Source: Bilabrum cf. latius
Taxonomy: Eukaryota; Bigyra: Bicosoecida; Bigyra; Bicosoecida
Assembly (NCBI GenBank): GCA_965178125.1
Contig: OZ237762.1
Location: forward strand, 62,001-126,000
DNA: 64,000 bases
Reading direction: 5' to 3'
The translations under genes and the position numbers were made by a program. Of the stretch, positions 12,901 to 27,233 are shown one piece after another. The notes beneath the pieces were generated by a model. The model worked only from the letters and a program-made list of their open reading frames with translations, was not told the DNA's origin and did not search any database. How positions within the stretch are numbered: position 1 is the first letter of the stretch; each line of letters opens with the position of its first letter.

Positions 12901-14251
12901 GGTGCTGCGAGGAGTGCCCCCGTGGGCGATGATCCCGGGTAGGCCCGTGCAGGGGGGCCAGCTGCTGCAGGACGACACCGAAGGCAACCTGAGGTGGAGG
13001 AGACGATACCGCCCACTGCTGTCGGAGGAGCACTTGGAGCGGGTGCTCATGGTGCTGATGCAGGTGCTGAGGGGGTCCATGCAGCGCGTGGCGACCACCG
13101 TGGCGGAGGTGCGGTCGAATGCGTCCGACTTTGACGAGGACGAGATCGAAGAGGTGATCGCGCAAGTGAGGGAGCTGCAGTCGGTGCAGCAGGAGGTATG
13201 CAGGGCGGTGGGCGGGGTCAGCCTCTCCCACGGCGCGGCGGCCCTGGGTCCTTTGCGAAGGACCGTGTTCAAGGCCATCGAGGAGCACCTCGCGGGGGCC
13301 CACTCGCCGCCCTACAACGTCTTCCTGGCGGCAAGCATGGCGGAGGACGTGGTGGCAGGGTGCGGGCCGGCGGTGGCCCCGGGCCTGTCCAAGATCATGT
13401 CCATCTTTGGGAAGGGGTTCTCCAAGGGATCCATCCCGGCTCTCAAGCGGGCCTCTGTGTACGCCCTGGGGTCCTCTTGCGTGTACCTGGGCCAGCGCAT
13501 GGGCCCCCACCTGAAGCAGGTCATGGGCGCGCTGCACCCCCTCGTGCAAGGCGCCCTCGCCAGGGACAAGGCGCTCGCTGAGAAGAGGGCACCCTTCCCC
13601 GAGCCACCGGCCCCATCGGTGGGCATGCCCGCCCTCGAGGAACAGGCCTTCCGACCTGACCCCTTCGACGTGCAGGAGCAGCACCTCGTCCTGGACAACG
13701 CATGCAGCGCGCTGGGCAAGGTGCTGCACTTCACCATCTGCGGCGGAGGCCCTCGACCTCTGGATGCGGCCGTGAAGGTGCTGGGCGCGGAGGGAGGGCG
13801 CTCCCCTGCGGCGCTGGCCCGCAGCTTCGTGCAATCGCTGCCTCTGAACTACGACCAGGTCGAGTGCAGGTCGGCGGTGCAGCTGCTCGCGTGGCGCGTG
13901 GAGCTGGGTTGTTCTCTGGTGCTAGGCAAGGGGGGCTCCATGGTGCCTAAACTACTGGGCATCTTCGCTTATGCCAGCCACAAGGCAACGGTGCGCACTG
14001 CCTTCGTGCGGGCGGCAGTGGGTCGCGCGGTGAGGACCCTCCGCAGCAAGGCCCCCGCCGGCCTCATCGAGGAGGGGCTCAAACCGCTGCCTGCCAAGCT
14101 CAAGGACGCGCTGGAGGCTGCAGTGCAGTACTCACAATCCCCCGCTGCTTGCGCGGGCGTGCCGTCGGGCGCCCCCGTGTCCCCTGCCAAGGGCGGGGCT
14201 GCCATCGGCGGGGCTGCCGGGTCACCAGTGCCCCCGGGGTCGCCCTGGTGA
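9916..14251 (+). CDS. IPO5: Importin-5/karyopherin-beta-3-like nuclear import receptor
   Basis: Exon 1 is 9916-10101 and exon 2 is 10196-14251, with a 94-nt GTGAGT...CGCAG intron; the product is 1413 aa. Four in-frame TAGs (10856, 11060, 11207, 12083) are read as Gln. HEAT repeats run through the protein; typical segments are NPAARHMAAVVLKG and PRVQQVAGEAFYHLVGQHP. The acidic-Tyr stretch near DYMADGYETYEGLHEE followed by VDDKNVAVQVLHHFAEKFG matches the C-terminal half of importin-5/Kap121, which imports ribosomal proteins and histones. Family length is about 1100; the excess is low-complexity Ala/Gly/Ser/Pro insertions (for example 12780-12890). RanBP6/Kap121 relatives cannot be separated from importin-4 without alignment. 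Confidence 0.87.
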
Positions 14252-14401
14252 TGTAGCCTTCGGTCACCGGGCGTCCCTTGTGAACACATTGTGCTCCTCT
14301 TGAACCGGGTGGTGCGGGTAGATGGGAAATTATACAATGCCGATTCTCTCCATTCATTCAATCAGAATCGAGACTATTCAGGCTAGATCATGCATCGCAG
14401 C

Positions 14402-15615
14402 TCAAGACGTCGTGGCGTAGTGCTCCTCGTCCGTGGTCTGGTAGGCGATCCCGTCCAAGATGAGCTCCTCGAGGACCTTGCGCACCTGCGCCTCGGGGAC
14501 ACCCTGAGGGGCCAGGTTGGCCACGATGTCTCCCACGAATGCGCCCGTCTCCTCGTCCTTCGAGGTGGCCTTGATCGCCTCCTCCACCTTGCCCTGCAGC
14601 TGGGCCGTGTCCATGCCACCAGCCGGGGCCCCAGCGCTGCCCCCGAACTGCGGGGCCGCCCCCCCGGCGCTTGGCCCGAACCCAGACATGCCACCCGCCG
14701 CCGGGCCGGAGCTAGCGGCAAACCCGCTCCCACCCCCCATCGATGGCGCTGCGCCCACACCATAGGCTGCCGGCCCGCCCGGCACGCCCGGGGCAGCCCC
14801 TGCGCCTGGTGCCCCCGCAGCTCCCCCCGCTTGGTCTGGGTTGGGCAGCGGCCCCTTGGTCCTGACCAGGTGCGTGTAGATGGCGTCCATGAAGTGAGCA
14901 GTCACCTCGTCAAAGTCCTCGATCAGTCGCACGTTATCTGCATTGATGTCAACGCGGCCCCCGTGCACCCGAACCTCCGCTTGCACCATCACCCACGCGC
15001 CCGGGCTGCGAACGCAATGTATTTGGAAAAGGAGCGCAGACTGACATGTAATATGACCATAATTGAGATAATACCCGAAAGCTACGAGGCCACAACATCA
15101 TTCAAATTAGGTTCTTACACTACCTTTGCTTCCAAAAAACCCTTGGTCTCGGTCTCTGCCGCAACTGCTCCAGAATCATGCCATTTCCTGACTGACATTC
15201 GACCGGTGTGATCTTCCATCTTGATAGCGTGAAACGAGGATTCTGCCCGGCTCTCGATGACCCTACCAACTACTCGAACCTGCGACAATGTGGGCAAACA
15301 CTATGTTGTGCCGTCAGCGTGGGAGTACTCTGAAGCAGATGCCCGCGCGAGCTGCTCCCTGGCACTTACCCGATTAACATCTTTACCGTCGATTTGGATA
15401 GAATCATCTCCCGTTTTTGTCTTGATTGCGGTGGCCAATTGCTTCATGGTGACAGATACCAACGTTTTCTGCTGCAAGGAGCCGCGTCCACCAGGGCCAC
15501 CCGCGCCGCTAGGTGGAGTAGCCCCGCTTCCACTCCCCATCCCTCCCATCCCCCCCGCATCAAAGCCTCCGCCACCAAATCCACCACCCATAGATGCCAT
15601 ACCAGCGAAATCCAT
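14402..15615 (-). CDS. RPA2: Replication protein A 32-kDa subunit
   Basis: Three exons, 15615-15370, 15279-15119 and 15005-14402, give 336 aa; the introns are 90 and 113 nt with GTAAGT and GTAAGA donors. The Gly-rich N-terminus resembles the phosphorylated N-terminus of RPA32. The OB fold follows: VRVVGRVIES, then GRMSVRKWHD, then VVPGAWVMVQAEVRVHGG across the exon 2/3 junction. A Gly/Ala linker leads to a C-terminal winged helix (VRKVLEELILDGIAYQTTDEEHY). This is the ssDNA-binding heterotrimer subunit for replication and repair. ATG 15615 is preferred; an in-frame ATG at 15681 would add 22 residues. No TAG occurs inside this gene. Stop is TGA 14402. Confidence 0.92.
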
Positions 15616-15851
15616 GACAGTTGAACCGAAATTGTGCAGGATGAACCAATTTGCACTTTTTTTGAATGGTCGAACCTTCATGAACTTCTATCGATAACGT
15701 GTGGTTATGATACCCGGAATCAGTGCAATTTTTGTCTTGCAATTCTGCAGCTTCCGTACGCTAACCTACGTAGATCACTTCCAACATTTAATTATTATTT
15801 AACATTGATTGTAGCATTTTCTGCGTATCGGAAGGATATTGACGGTGGGGC

Positions 15852-18396
<2,545 letters not shown>

Positions 18397-18582
18397 GGGC
18401 ATGGACGAGAGTGCACTGTGACGAGTGGCTATTTCGCGTTGGCATATGCAACAGCCCGAGCACAACGATGCGGATGGACGCAAGCGCGCCGACTTTCATG
18501 ACAACGACTGCAGTACGAGTCAACACAGGTGGCAGGATTGGTGGATCTATCCGTGGCCGATGGCACTGCGCGTGTTCCAGCT

Positions 18583-21500
18583 TCATTCGAGCACCCGGCA
18601 GAAGCTCACCTGTGCCCCGGTTGGCAGGCCCAGTCCGCGGAAAGCCTCGAATGGCCGCCCCAGCTGACCCAGTGGCAGGGGCTCTGGAGCTTCGGCTGCA
18701 CCGGCCTTCGTACCGTCGTCTGTGGCCCCCCTTCGCCCCGGGGCAGACACCCGAGCCACCTAGAAGGCCCCCAGGACCTCCTCCCGGCTGGCGTGCGTGG
18801 CGCAGCAGACGTCGTCCACGCCCGTGCCCCACCGGTCAGACCCCGGCACCTCCGCTGGATCTGTCCCTTCCAAGGGGATGGGCAGCAGCGGGTCCGACCT
18901 CTGAGCGGCCGCCAGGGCAGCAGCGGCGTCCTCTGCCTCGGCCGTGCTGCCGGCCCCTCCCGCGGCAGAGGCCAGGGCGGCGCTCTGCCTGGCCAGCGCG
19001 GAGCCAGGGAACACTAGGGAGGCCACAGCGCGGAGCTGCTCGGGTATCTCTGCTGGAGGAGAGGTTGGAGCAGAGGCAGAGGCAGAGGCAGAGGATTGCT
19101 GCTGCGGCTCTGGCTCGCTGGCCACGGGGATCGGGGAGACCACCACGGGCCGGAGCGTCTCCCTCCGCCACCTGAGGAGGCCGTGCACGCCCGCGAAGAT
19201 CACTAGGCCGCGGAGGGTGCAGCTCAGGCCCCGCAGCTCGGCAGCGCACCTGCACTGCACGGCAGCGAGGGACTGCCCTGCACCGAAAGCAGCCAGCACG
19301 CGCACTGCATCCGCAATCGCCTACGCCCTAGCCTGGCGAGGGCCCCTGCTGATGTGGGCTGACACGGCGGAGAGAGCCGCTGCGGCCTGTCTGGACGCAG
19401 CGGAGGAGCCACTCGTGGTCGTATGATCTGCTGCATGGTCCGCCTATGACACTGGTGCTGCTGCTGGTGCTGCTGCATCCTGCTCGTGCTTGCCCCTTTG
19501 AGCCTCCTCCGCTGCATGCGCCATGGGAGGCATGGCTGCCGCGATAGCTGCATCCAGGCCGGGGCACAAGATGGAGGAGGCCGCCTTGCGGAGTCCCCTG
19601 TGCCGCACCAGCAGTGGCAGCCTGTCGGTGGCAGCGAACACCTGCTGCGAATGGCAGACGGGCAGCAGCACCGCAACCCGGGCGTCCACCAGCTGCTGCA
19701 CGGCAGCCAGGCACAGGGGCAGAGCCACATCGGCGGCCTCTGCGATGGCCCGGCAGTGCGCCATCCCGTCGATGCAGGGCAGCACCCGCCGCACGCACAG
19801 GTCCCACTCGGGGCCCACCAGTGCCTCGGCGTCGCGCACCCGCACCGGGACCAGCGCCGGACCAGCCACTAGTATGGGCAGCCGGCCGGGCAGGTCGGCA
19901 GCATGGGTCTGCCCAGCGGCCTGGTCGACGGCAGGGCTGAATTCCGGGAGTCGCAGCTGGCAGTTCGGCAGTGCGGGGCTTCGGAGCCGCAGCACCAGCG
20001 GGGCCACAGGTGCCCCGGAGTGTGATGGTGCCATCATCGGATCTACGGACGGGACCTGGGCGTCAGCGCCTGCCAGCGGTGCACCCGCTGCACTCCCGAT
20101 CGCCTTGTCTTGAGCTTGCAAGACATCATCTATACCTGATGACTGCTTCGTACGCGCAGAGAAAGAGTCCCCCGACTCCCTCTCCCCCACCACTGCCACT
20201 CGCGCCCCTGCACCCACGGCGGTCACGCCAGCTTGCCTGCCGCACTCCGCTGCCACATCGGGACCCCGCCTCCCTGCCTCCTCTCCCTCCCCCTCGCCCT
20301 CGCCCTCAGGCTCCTCTGCCCATCGCGACTGCACCACCTGCAGACCACTAGCTGACGCTTCCTTCCCAGCCCCTCTTTCAGCATCATCACCAGCACAGGC
20401 AGCAGGTGCCATCGCGGCTGATGCTCCTGCTGAGCCCTAGACACCGCTTGGAGCACCCGTCTCCGCTGCTGCTCCCGCCCCCACTCCCACTGCGCCCATC
20501 GCCACCACCGGCTCCCCCGCATCGGCCAAGCCCCACCCGTCCCAACGCACCGGCACGCAGCACTGCCCCGTCTCTCTAAGCCCGTCCACGCAATCCGCCA
20601 TGGCCTCCGCAAGGGCTCGCAGCCGCTCGGGCCGCGAGATGGCCTCGTGCTGCGCCTCCAGGGCACGCACTCTCACAGCCAGCTCTCGAACCGCCTCGCC
20701 GTGAGAGAACAGCACAGAGTGCGCCAGGTTCAACGACGGCTCAGCTGCGGGCTAGGGGTCCAGAGTGGCGGCGCCCTGGGCTTCGGGTGCCCCGCTAGGC
20801 ATAGCGTGCGGTGGAGCATACTCGCTAGCAGCTGCTGCGTCGATGTCGGAGTGCGAGTCACTGCCGGAATCGCTGCCAGAGTCGCTGCCGCTGTGTAGCG
20901 CGGAGCTGCCGCCGATGCTACTGCTGCTGCTCACGCGCGAATCTACACGTGGTCCGGTTGCTGCGGCTGGGCCCAGTCTATCTGCAGGGGCGTGTCCTGT
21001 CAATTGGATTGGAGCAGCGCCTTGAATGCGGTTTAGCTTCCCTGCATGCCCGCCATGTCGGTCCCTAGGACCTGGTGTGCTCTGGCCAGAGCTGGACCCA
21101 CCATTTGCACTAGCACCCGCAGCCTGACTTCGACCATCATCCGTTGGTGTCAATACCGACCCACTGTCGCTGGGTCCATTCGGTGCATCTGTCAGATCTC
21201 GACCCTTCCCTTCCACTTCGACATCCAATTCCGTGGTCCATCGACTCGGTTTCCTGTGCACGTGCGGGCTTGCAGCAGACAGAGGCACTGGGTGCCGGAG
21301 GGCAGAAGCAGACGCCGCGTGGGCGTGGCCGGGACCAGGGGCCACTGCGCGTGCTGCCACAGCGGCATGCCCGCTAGCTCTCCTTCGGCCCCCGTCGGAA
21401 ACATCGGCCATCGCGAGTGTGTCCGCCTCGGGCACCGCTAGACGGGCCGAGCCTGCTGAGAGGGCCCGCGGGCTGTCGGTCAGTGCAGGGGCTAGCCCGG

Positions 21501-22071
21501 CTCCTGGCTGGGCGAGAGTGGCTCCATTTATGCGTGCAGCATCATTTTGGTTTGTCTGCTTTGCCTATCTTTGCCTCTTCACCGCTGGCAGAACTACTCG
21601 AGCCTTTGGTGCATCTGGCATCCACCGCCTGCGCGGGGCAGATCTCCTGTGCTACCACGCGCTTAGAGTTGCAGACCGTCTTACAATAAATCCAACTGCA
21701 AATGTTAGAGCGTTTCTGTGGTACTGCTTGCCAGCTACTTGTGTATTCACGGCAATAACCCTGTCTTCGTGCACATTTGGTGTTGATCGCCCAGACCTTA
21801 CGATCTGTGGCACTGGGAGTGATACCAATCTCTACGTAAGCTCTGACTTCGACAAAAGCAGGTCTGAAATCTCCGCAAAGGAATCCTGCGTCAAACATCT
21901 GCGCCGTTCGGCCTGGTCATAGGTGCAAAAGAGAAGATTAAAGGGATTCTGGCGCAGTTTACACACTACAATACTAGTATCTCACGCATCGGGGTATGTA
22001 AATGCCAGGGTTGGGCCGTACTCGTTGTCAAAGACCGCCAAGAATACGCCCAAAAGTTCGAAATCGGACAT
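18583..22071 (-). CDS. NPRL2: NPRL2-like subunit of the GATOR1 complex
   Basis: Exon 1 (22071-21986) encodes a longin start, MSDFELLGVFLAVFDNEYGP. After an 87-nt GTGAGA...GCAG intron the frame resumes at 21898 (AEISDLLLSKSEL, then YHRNALTFAVGFI). The NPRL2 core EWDLCVRRVLPCIDGMAHCR with IAEAADVALPLCLAAVQQLV and the C-terminal SDRWGTGVDDVCCATHASREE fit NPRL2, part of the GAP toward Rag GTPases that inhibits TORC1. The total of about 1133 aa is three times the animal length; long Ala/Gly/Ser/Pro tracts near 20440-21430 account for it, and one more intron starting at GTAAGA about 21688 may lie there. At least eight in-frame TAGs (21834, 21654, 21567, 20752, 20437, 19444, 19321, 18760) are read as Gln. 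Stop TGA 18583. Confidence 0.85.
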
Positions 22072-22209
22072 TATTGTGGTTGCAGATGGGGGGGCGAGCA
22101 GTTGGGTCAAGTGTGATGAGTGCCAACGCCTGGAATTTTGTCCGCTTCATTGTGGATGATCAGGAGCTTTGTTCAATATTCTTCGCTCAATTCTAATTAT
22201 AATATCGTG

Positions 22210-23309
22210 ATGGATAGGCGAGGCATGGTGATCTCCGCCATTGCGGCCTTGGTTCTCGTTTGGCTCCCGTCCGCAAGGGCCGGGGCTTGCGCACATCTCA
22301 ATGAGTGCAGCGGCCATGGATCCTGCGATGAGGCATCAAGGACATGCTAGTGCTTTGACGGTTGGGGCTCAGAGACAGATAAGGCAGTGTATAAGGCAGC
22401 CGATTGTTCGCAGCGTGAGCCTTGCCAGGCCTCTGTTTCTAGTAGAGCGACCTCGCTACTGTTTGCGGCCTCACAGAGTGTTTGCTGCCTGTTTCTTGTA
22501 ATTATTATCGTTGCAGGGGTGTGTCCGGTCGGCAAAGCTTGGATTGACATTCCGACAGGGCCGACGACAGCGCATGCACTGGCCGAGTGCTCGAATATGG
22601 GTTTGTGCAACCGGGCCTCTGGCTAGTGCCGGTGCTTTGCAGGATTCGAAGGCGATGCTTGCTAGAGATGTGAGAAGAGACGCCCCTCAGCGATATCGCA
22701 AGACCAAACTGCCAAAAGAGTTCGACATCGCCTGTCCCAATATCGCCTTGTCCCACCGCAGCCGCGTGCCCCAACAGCTGCAGCGGGCATGGAAGGTGCG
22801 TGTCCCTACAGCAGATGGCGAGCGAGCCGAACGCCAAGCCGGTGCACGAGCGGCCCGTTTCGTACGGCGGGTTCCCCTCGTCCACGACCTGGGACGAGGA
22901 CAAGATTTACGGGTGCGTGTGCGACTCGTCATGGGACGTGGGCATGGGCGACGGGGAAACGCAGGAGCCCCAGTGGTTCGGACCGGACTGTTCCCTGAGG
23001 CACTGCCCCTCGGGAGATGACCCGCTCACCACGGTGGACGAGACTGACTGCAATTACTACGCGGACAACGGACAGACGTGGAGGGGGGGCACCCTCGCCG
23101 GGGGCGACCCCAACTTGGCCTCGCCCACCACGGGCATCGACACCTCGTTGGTGGCGGGGCAGGACTATGGGGCCTCGGGGAACTTGTGCCACGTGGACTG
23201 CTCCAACAGGGGCCTGTGCGACCACCAGAGCGGAACCTGCAGGTGCTTCCGGGGGCACTACGGACAGGCCTGCCAGCTGACGGATGCGCTGGCCCGGGGG
23301 GAGGCATGA
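22210..23309 (+). CDS. Secreted EGF/tenascin-like cysteine-rich protein
   Basis: Exons 22210-22414, 22517-22669 and 22762-23309 (introns 102 and 92 nt) encode 301 aa. A signal peptide with the hydrophobic core VISAIAALVLVWLPSARA precedes four EGF-like modules: CAHLNECSGHGSCDEAS, CSNMGLCNRASGQCRCFAGF, CPNSCSGHGRC and CHVDCSNRGLCDHQSGTC. The acidic Trp-rich segment between modules 3 and 4 (STTWDEDKIYGCVCDSSWDV) also occurs in large algal and oomycete extracellular proteins. No C-terminal membrane anchor is seen, so it is probably secreted. TAGs at 22348, 22624 and 22663 encode Gln between the paired cysteines. TGA stop at 23307. Ligand unknown. Confidence 0.82.
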
Positions 23310-23541
23310 GTGCATCTAGAAGAAGGGGGGCGGGCGATCTTGTGCCATCCGGGTCTATGCGAGGACTGTGGCGTGCTTGAACCAGAAATTTGAGATCTTC
23401 GTGTGCAGGGTGATGTGCACGACGACCATCGCGCGATTTCAACTCGATGCAATCACCCCCCCCCCGCGGGTATTCTACCGCGCCCTCGTTTGCGCTGCCC
23501 AGGCCGTGCAAGCGTTGGGCCCAAGCATCCGATAAGTGGCC

Positions 23542-24516
23542 TCACATGCGCGCGCCCACTCCCCCATCGATCTGCAGGTTAGCCCCCGTGATGAACCGGG
23601 ACTCGTCCGCTGCCAGGTACAGGGCCAGCGCGGCAATCTCGTTCGGCTTGCCCATGCGCCCGCACGGCTGGTAGTCGCTCAGCCGCTTGAAGACCGCCGC
23701 CTCCTCCCCCGGGTAGTGCTTGGAGATGAAGCCCTCCACGAAGGGGGTGTGCACGCGGGCGGGGGAGATGCAGTTGCACCGGATGCCCTGCTTGACGAAG
23801 TCGGTCGCCACGGACAGGGTGGCGGTGAGCACTGCTCCCTTTGAGATGGAGTATGCGAACCTGTCCTTGAGCCCCAGGTGGCTCGCGATGGATCCCATGT
23901 TGATGATGGACCCGCCGTAGTGCTTCCCAGGACCCTTGGGCGCGCCACCTGCCGAGCCTTCCTTCTCTCCCTCTCCCTCTCCCTCTCCCTTGCTAGTGCT
24001 CGCCTCGCTCTGGGCCAGCATGTTGCGCACCGCCGCCCGCAGGCAGTTGGCGACGCCCTTGACGTTGACGGCCAGCACGCGGTCGAGGTCGGCATCGGTC
24101 GTGGTCAGGCAGGTCCCGATCGAAGCAATGCCGGCGTTATTCACCAGCACGTCGATGCTCCCGTGCACCTCCCTGATCCTGTCGAACACGGCATCCACGT
24201 CGTCGCTCTTGGTCACGTCGGCCGTATGGAACTCGGCCGCAGGAGGCGCCTTCCCGCCGCCCGTGTCCTCCTTGTTGCACAGCTCGACCGTCTCCTTCCC
24301 ACCCTGCTCGTTCACATCTAACACCATGACTCGTGCACCTTTTCGCGCAAACAACGTCGCGATGGCTCGTCCGATGCCGCTGCCGGCCCCCGTCACAATT
24401 GCGACGCGGCCTTCGAGCGTGAAGCTTCCCCAGCTGGGCGACGCAATGGCTGCCTCTACGGCAAGAGAAGAAGGATCTGTTGATACAAATGGAGAAGATC
24501 CCGATGCACCCGCCAT
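23542..24516 (-). CDS. Short-chain dehydrogenase/reductase (SDR)
   Basis: A 324-aa classical SDR. It has the NAD(P)-binding TGAGSGIG at residues 42-49, NNAG at 126-129, a Ser near 209 (NMGSIASHLG), and the catalytic Tyr222-Lys226 pair in YSISK. The C-terminal PxGRMGKPNEIAALALYLA and FITGANLQIDGG are typical of SDRs acting on sugars, hydroxy acids or acyl substrates. A lysine/glutamate/glycine-rich insertion at about 170-198 precedes the active site. ATG 24516 is chosen over farther upstream codons because the protein then begins with the family's usual spacing. Its divergent partner 292 bp away is a lactonase-type amidohydrolase, so oxidation of a deoxy-sugar or sugar acid is a reasonable inference, not shown. 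Confidence 0.88.
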   Translation of the reverse strand: MAGASGSSPFVSTDPSSLAVEAAIASPSWGSFTLEGRVAIVTGAGSGIGRAIATLFARKGARVMVLDVNEQGGKETVELCNKEDTGGGKAPPAAEFHTADVTKSDDVDAVFDRIREVHGSIDVLVNNAGIASIGTCLTTTDADLDRVLAVNVKGVANCLRAAVRNMLAQSEASTSKGEGEGEGEKEGSAGGAPKGPGKHYGGSIINMGSIASHLGLKDRFAYSISKGAVLTATLSVATDFVKQGIRCNCISPARVHTPFVEGFISKHYPGEEAAVFKRLSDYQPCGRMGKPNEIAALALYLAADESRFITGANLQIDGGVGARM

Positions 24517-24808
24517 TTCAGCTGCGAGTTTAACAAAAATGGGGAAAGATACGATCGAGGACACATCGAGAATACATTGCTCGTCTGCTAGACTGCAACA
24601 GAATGGATCCAATCGCTGGAAGGCAAAGCAAGAGCTATTGCATGTGATCATTTTTCTAGTGGAGGTAACCGTGCGCAAACCCTTATTCTCACAGTATATG
24701 CTGCGCCGTATGACACATGGTACGAAGCGTCGCGCGTGCGGAACCATCATGGTATTTGGCGCCGCGCACCAAGATCTCACAAATCATTGTCTTCTGCTGA
24801 GGGTTCTG

Positions 24809-26062
24809 ATGGCCGGAGCATCTGATGCCGGAAAATCAAGCGGTGTTCCTATTTGTGTAAGCTTGCTTGTCCGGCCGAAGCCGTATACCCGGCATATATG
24901 GAGCAGTTATCTTCCATTGAGCACTAGCATCTGCGTTGACGCGCTACATTTGGATTGTTTCGCAGGATCCGCATTTCCACCTCTGGGATACCAAGGAATT
25001 CAGACCGGTGAATAATTTGGGCGACTTGGGCGAAGCAATGCCGTTGTACGGCACTGCTGATTATATAAAGGACTTCGAAAAGGAACCGCTGGTGAGTTGC
25101 CAATGCAACTGGCCGAGTCATCGATGCAGCCATCGCGCATGGAGCGCGTCCAATCACAGGATGCAAGCATATATTGCAGTTGTTACAATCCGTCTCTTTG
25201 GAGCCATTTTCTGCAGGCTTCTTGTGTCCACGTTGAGGCGACTGTCAGCAGGTTTGCAGGACCCGCCGACAAGCCGACCCCTCTGGATTCCGTGGCAGAG
25301 ACGAAATTCGTCGTTGGCTAGAAAATCCCAATCCCTCATTCGATAGTCCCGTTCATGTACCTCCCCGACCCTGACTTGGAGGGCCAGATCAAGGCCCACC
25401 TGGCAGTGTCCGACAGGGTCACCGGCATTCGCATGATCTGCAACCACAGCGACACAGATCCCGCGCTCACGTACCCTCACGTCGAGAGAAACTGGGTGAC
25501 AACGGAGGGAAACTCCGATTTTCTTCGCGGGCTGGCGCTGCTCCCGCGGCACGGCCTAACGTACGACTGCCACATCACCCCAGAGCAGATGGTGGGTGCC
25601 GCGGCCGCTGCCAAAGCCTGCCCCGAGGCCAAGATCGTGATCAACCATTACGCGTGCCCCCGGTTCAATCGAGGAGACTCGGACGCTGAGAAGGCCAAGA
25701 ACAACGAGGCCATGTGGCGCACCTGGCGGGAGGGCCTCAAGGCGCTCGCGGGGCAGCCCAACGTGTCCATGAAGCTGAGCAACCCAGCGGTGCCATGCGA
25801 CGACTTCCACACCAGCGAGCCTTCTGGTGAGATCCTCCGCACGCTGACGGAGGAAGCCATAGGCGCGTTCGGCCCGGAGCGGTCAATGTTTGCGGCTAAC
25901 TGGCCGGTGGACAGACACCAGGCCGGGGTGGACATCCCGACCATGTACGCCTGCTTCCGCGAGTGGACCAAGGGGCACGAGGAGGAGGCCATCCGGCGAC
26001 TCTTCCACGACACTGCTGCGTCCTTCTACCGGATCAAGGGCGCCGACATCAAGTATTCCTGA
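24809..26062 (+). CDS. Amidohydrolase-2 family, sugar-lactonase-like
   Basis: Exons 24809-24856, 24966-25091 and 25217-26062 encode 339 aa. The metal-binding DPHFHLWD motif opens exon 2. It is followed by VHVEATVSR and ETKFVVGQ (TAG 25319 read as Gln), then VTGIRMICNH, NVSMKLSNPA and a late FAANWPVDR, which supplies the acidic residue at the barrel end. This order fits the COG3618-type amidohydrolases that open L-fucono- or L-rhamnono-lactones. The protein is cytosolic by appearance. It probably shares a divergent promoter with the SDR gene. Stop TGA 26060. Substrate specificity cannot be read from sequence alone. Confidence 0.83.
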
Positions 26063-26193
26063 GACACAGCTCGGTGATAGGTGCATGTGCACGCATGCAG
26101 CTGCAAACGCATAGCTTTTATTCGATCTTTGTTGCCATTTGGGGCTTCGATTCACAACACACACTCGTGCCAACACACCGCCGCCGCAACCTC

Positions 26194-27084
26194 TCAGTCG
26201 CTGCTCTGGCCGGCATCGTCCTGAGTACCACTGTCACCCTATGGCACATCCCCGGGGCCTTCTCCTTCACCACTCTCCTCAGGTGCATCCCCGCGACGCT
26301 TGCTGTCGTCCCCGCTCGTCACACCATCTTCCGCACTAGAACCCCTTCCTGCAGATCCGCCCTCCCCCTCTGCCCCTGGCTTCGACTCTTGCTCCCCGCC
26401 CGCGGCCCCACCCCCAGCCTACTGCGGCCCCGGCGCCAGTCCTAGGTGCTCCCGCAATTCCCCCAGTCGGCTGGGAGCAGAAGCCGCATCGGCTGCCTCC
26501 TGCATCGCCTGGGAGGCATCCGTGGCTGAGAAATGGGCTCGCGCACGCGCCTCTGGTGTCCAGGGCTCCACCTCCCTGGCTCCCTCAAGATCAAACGCAC
26601 TGCCAGACGCCCCTCCTTCCTATTTCGCAGCAGAGCCGCTGCCGAACAAGCCTCCAAACACGCTCCCAATGCCGAGCCGTGAGGCCTCCGGATAGCGCTC
26701 CTTGTAGATCCCTTCGAGCTCGCCGTAGCGTTTCTCATTTTCATCAATGGCTTCATGCACTCGATCCATGGATGCTTCCATGGTTTCGATCACCGCAAAA
26801 AGACGCAGCAACTCTTTGGATCCTTCGGCCAGCTGCGGGAGCGCCTTGGACACCACCTGCTGCCTCGTTTCTTTCAGGGCTTTCAGCTACTTGGCTGATG
26901 CCTCCAGCTATTTCATGGTTGATTCTGTGAGCCTCTCTACTTCCACGGAGGTTGCTTGCCCGCACTGGGCCACATCTGAAGCCAGCTCCTGGAGAGCGGG
27001 CTCTAGCAATGATCGAATCCTTGTTGTTCGCTCCTCGACCGAAACCTACTTAGGTTTACTTTCTGTGGCTGCGGAGGCTGCCAT
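26194..27084 (-). CDS. Coiled-coil protein, unknown function
   Basis: A 296-aa single-exon ORF from ATG 27084 (MAASAATESKPK) to TGA 26194. Six in-frame TAGs are read as Gln, several at heptad positions of a long coiled coil (STMKQLEASAKQLKALKETR). The helix-rich segment continues to about residue 150 (MDRVHEAIDENEKRYGEL) and is followed by GSVFGGLFGSGS and an acidic Gly/Ser/Glu-rich tail. The pattern resembles small trafficking-complex subunits, but I recognise no specific family. It is divergent from the gene at 27234, another coiled-coil protein, across 149 bp. Confidence 0.6.
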
Positions 27085-27233
27085 GAAACCACGCTCGACG
27101 TAAGTTGCCTTGGAAAGCAGCCGCCATCAAAATTCTATAATGAACGTTCGTTGGAAGCTCAAAAGAAAGGTGCTAGATTGCAATGTTGTACCACTAGGTT
27201 CAAGTTTTGCGGGTATACGAAGGGACCGATAGC

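Noticed and set aside
21899-21985. TGA inside the NPRL2 frame near 21984 as selenocysteine or a premature stop
   Set aside because: It lies at a GTGAGA donor. Splicing to 21898 restores the phase and the longin homology.
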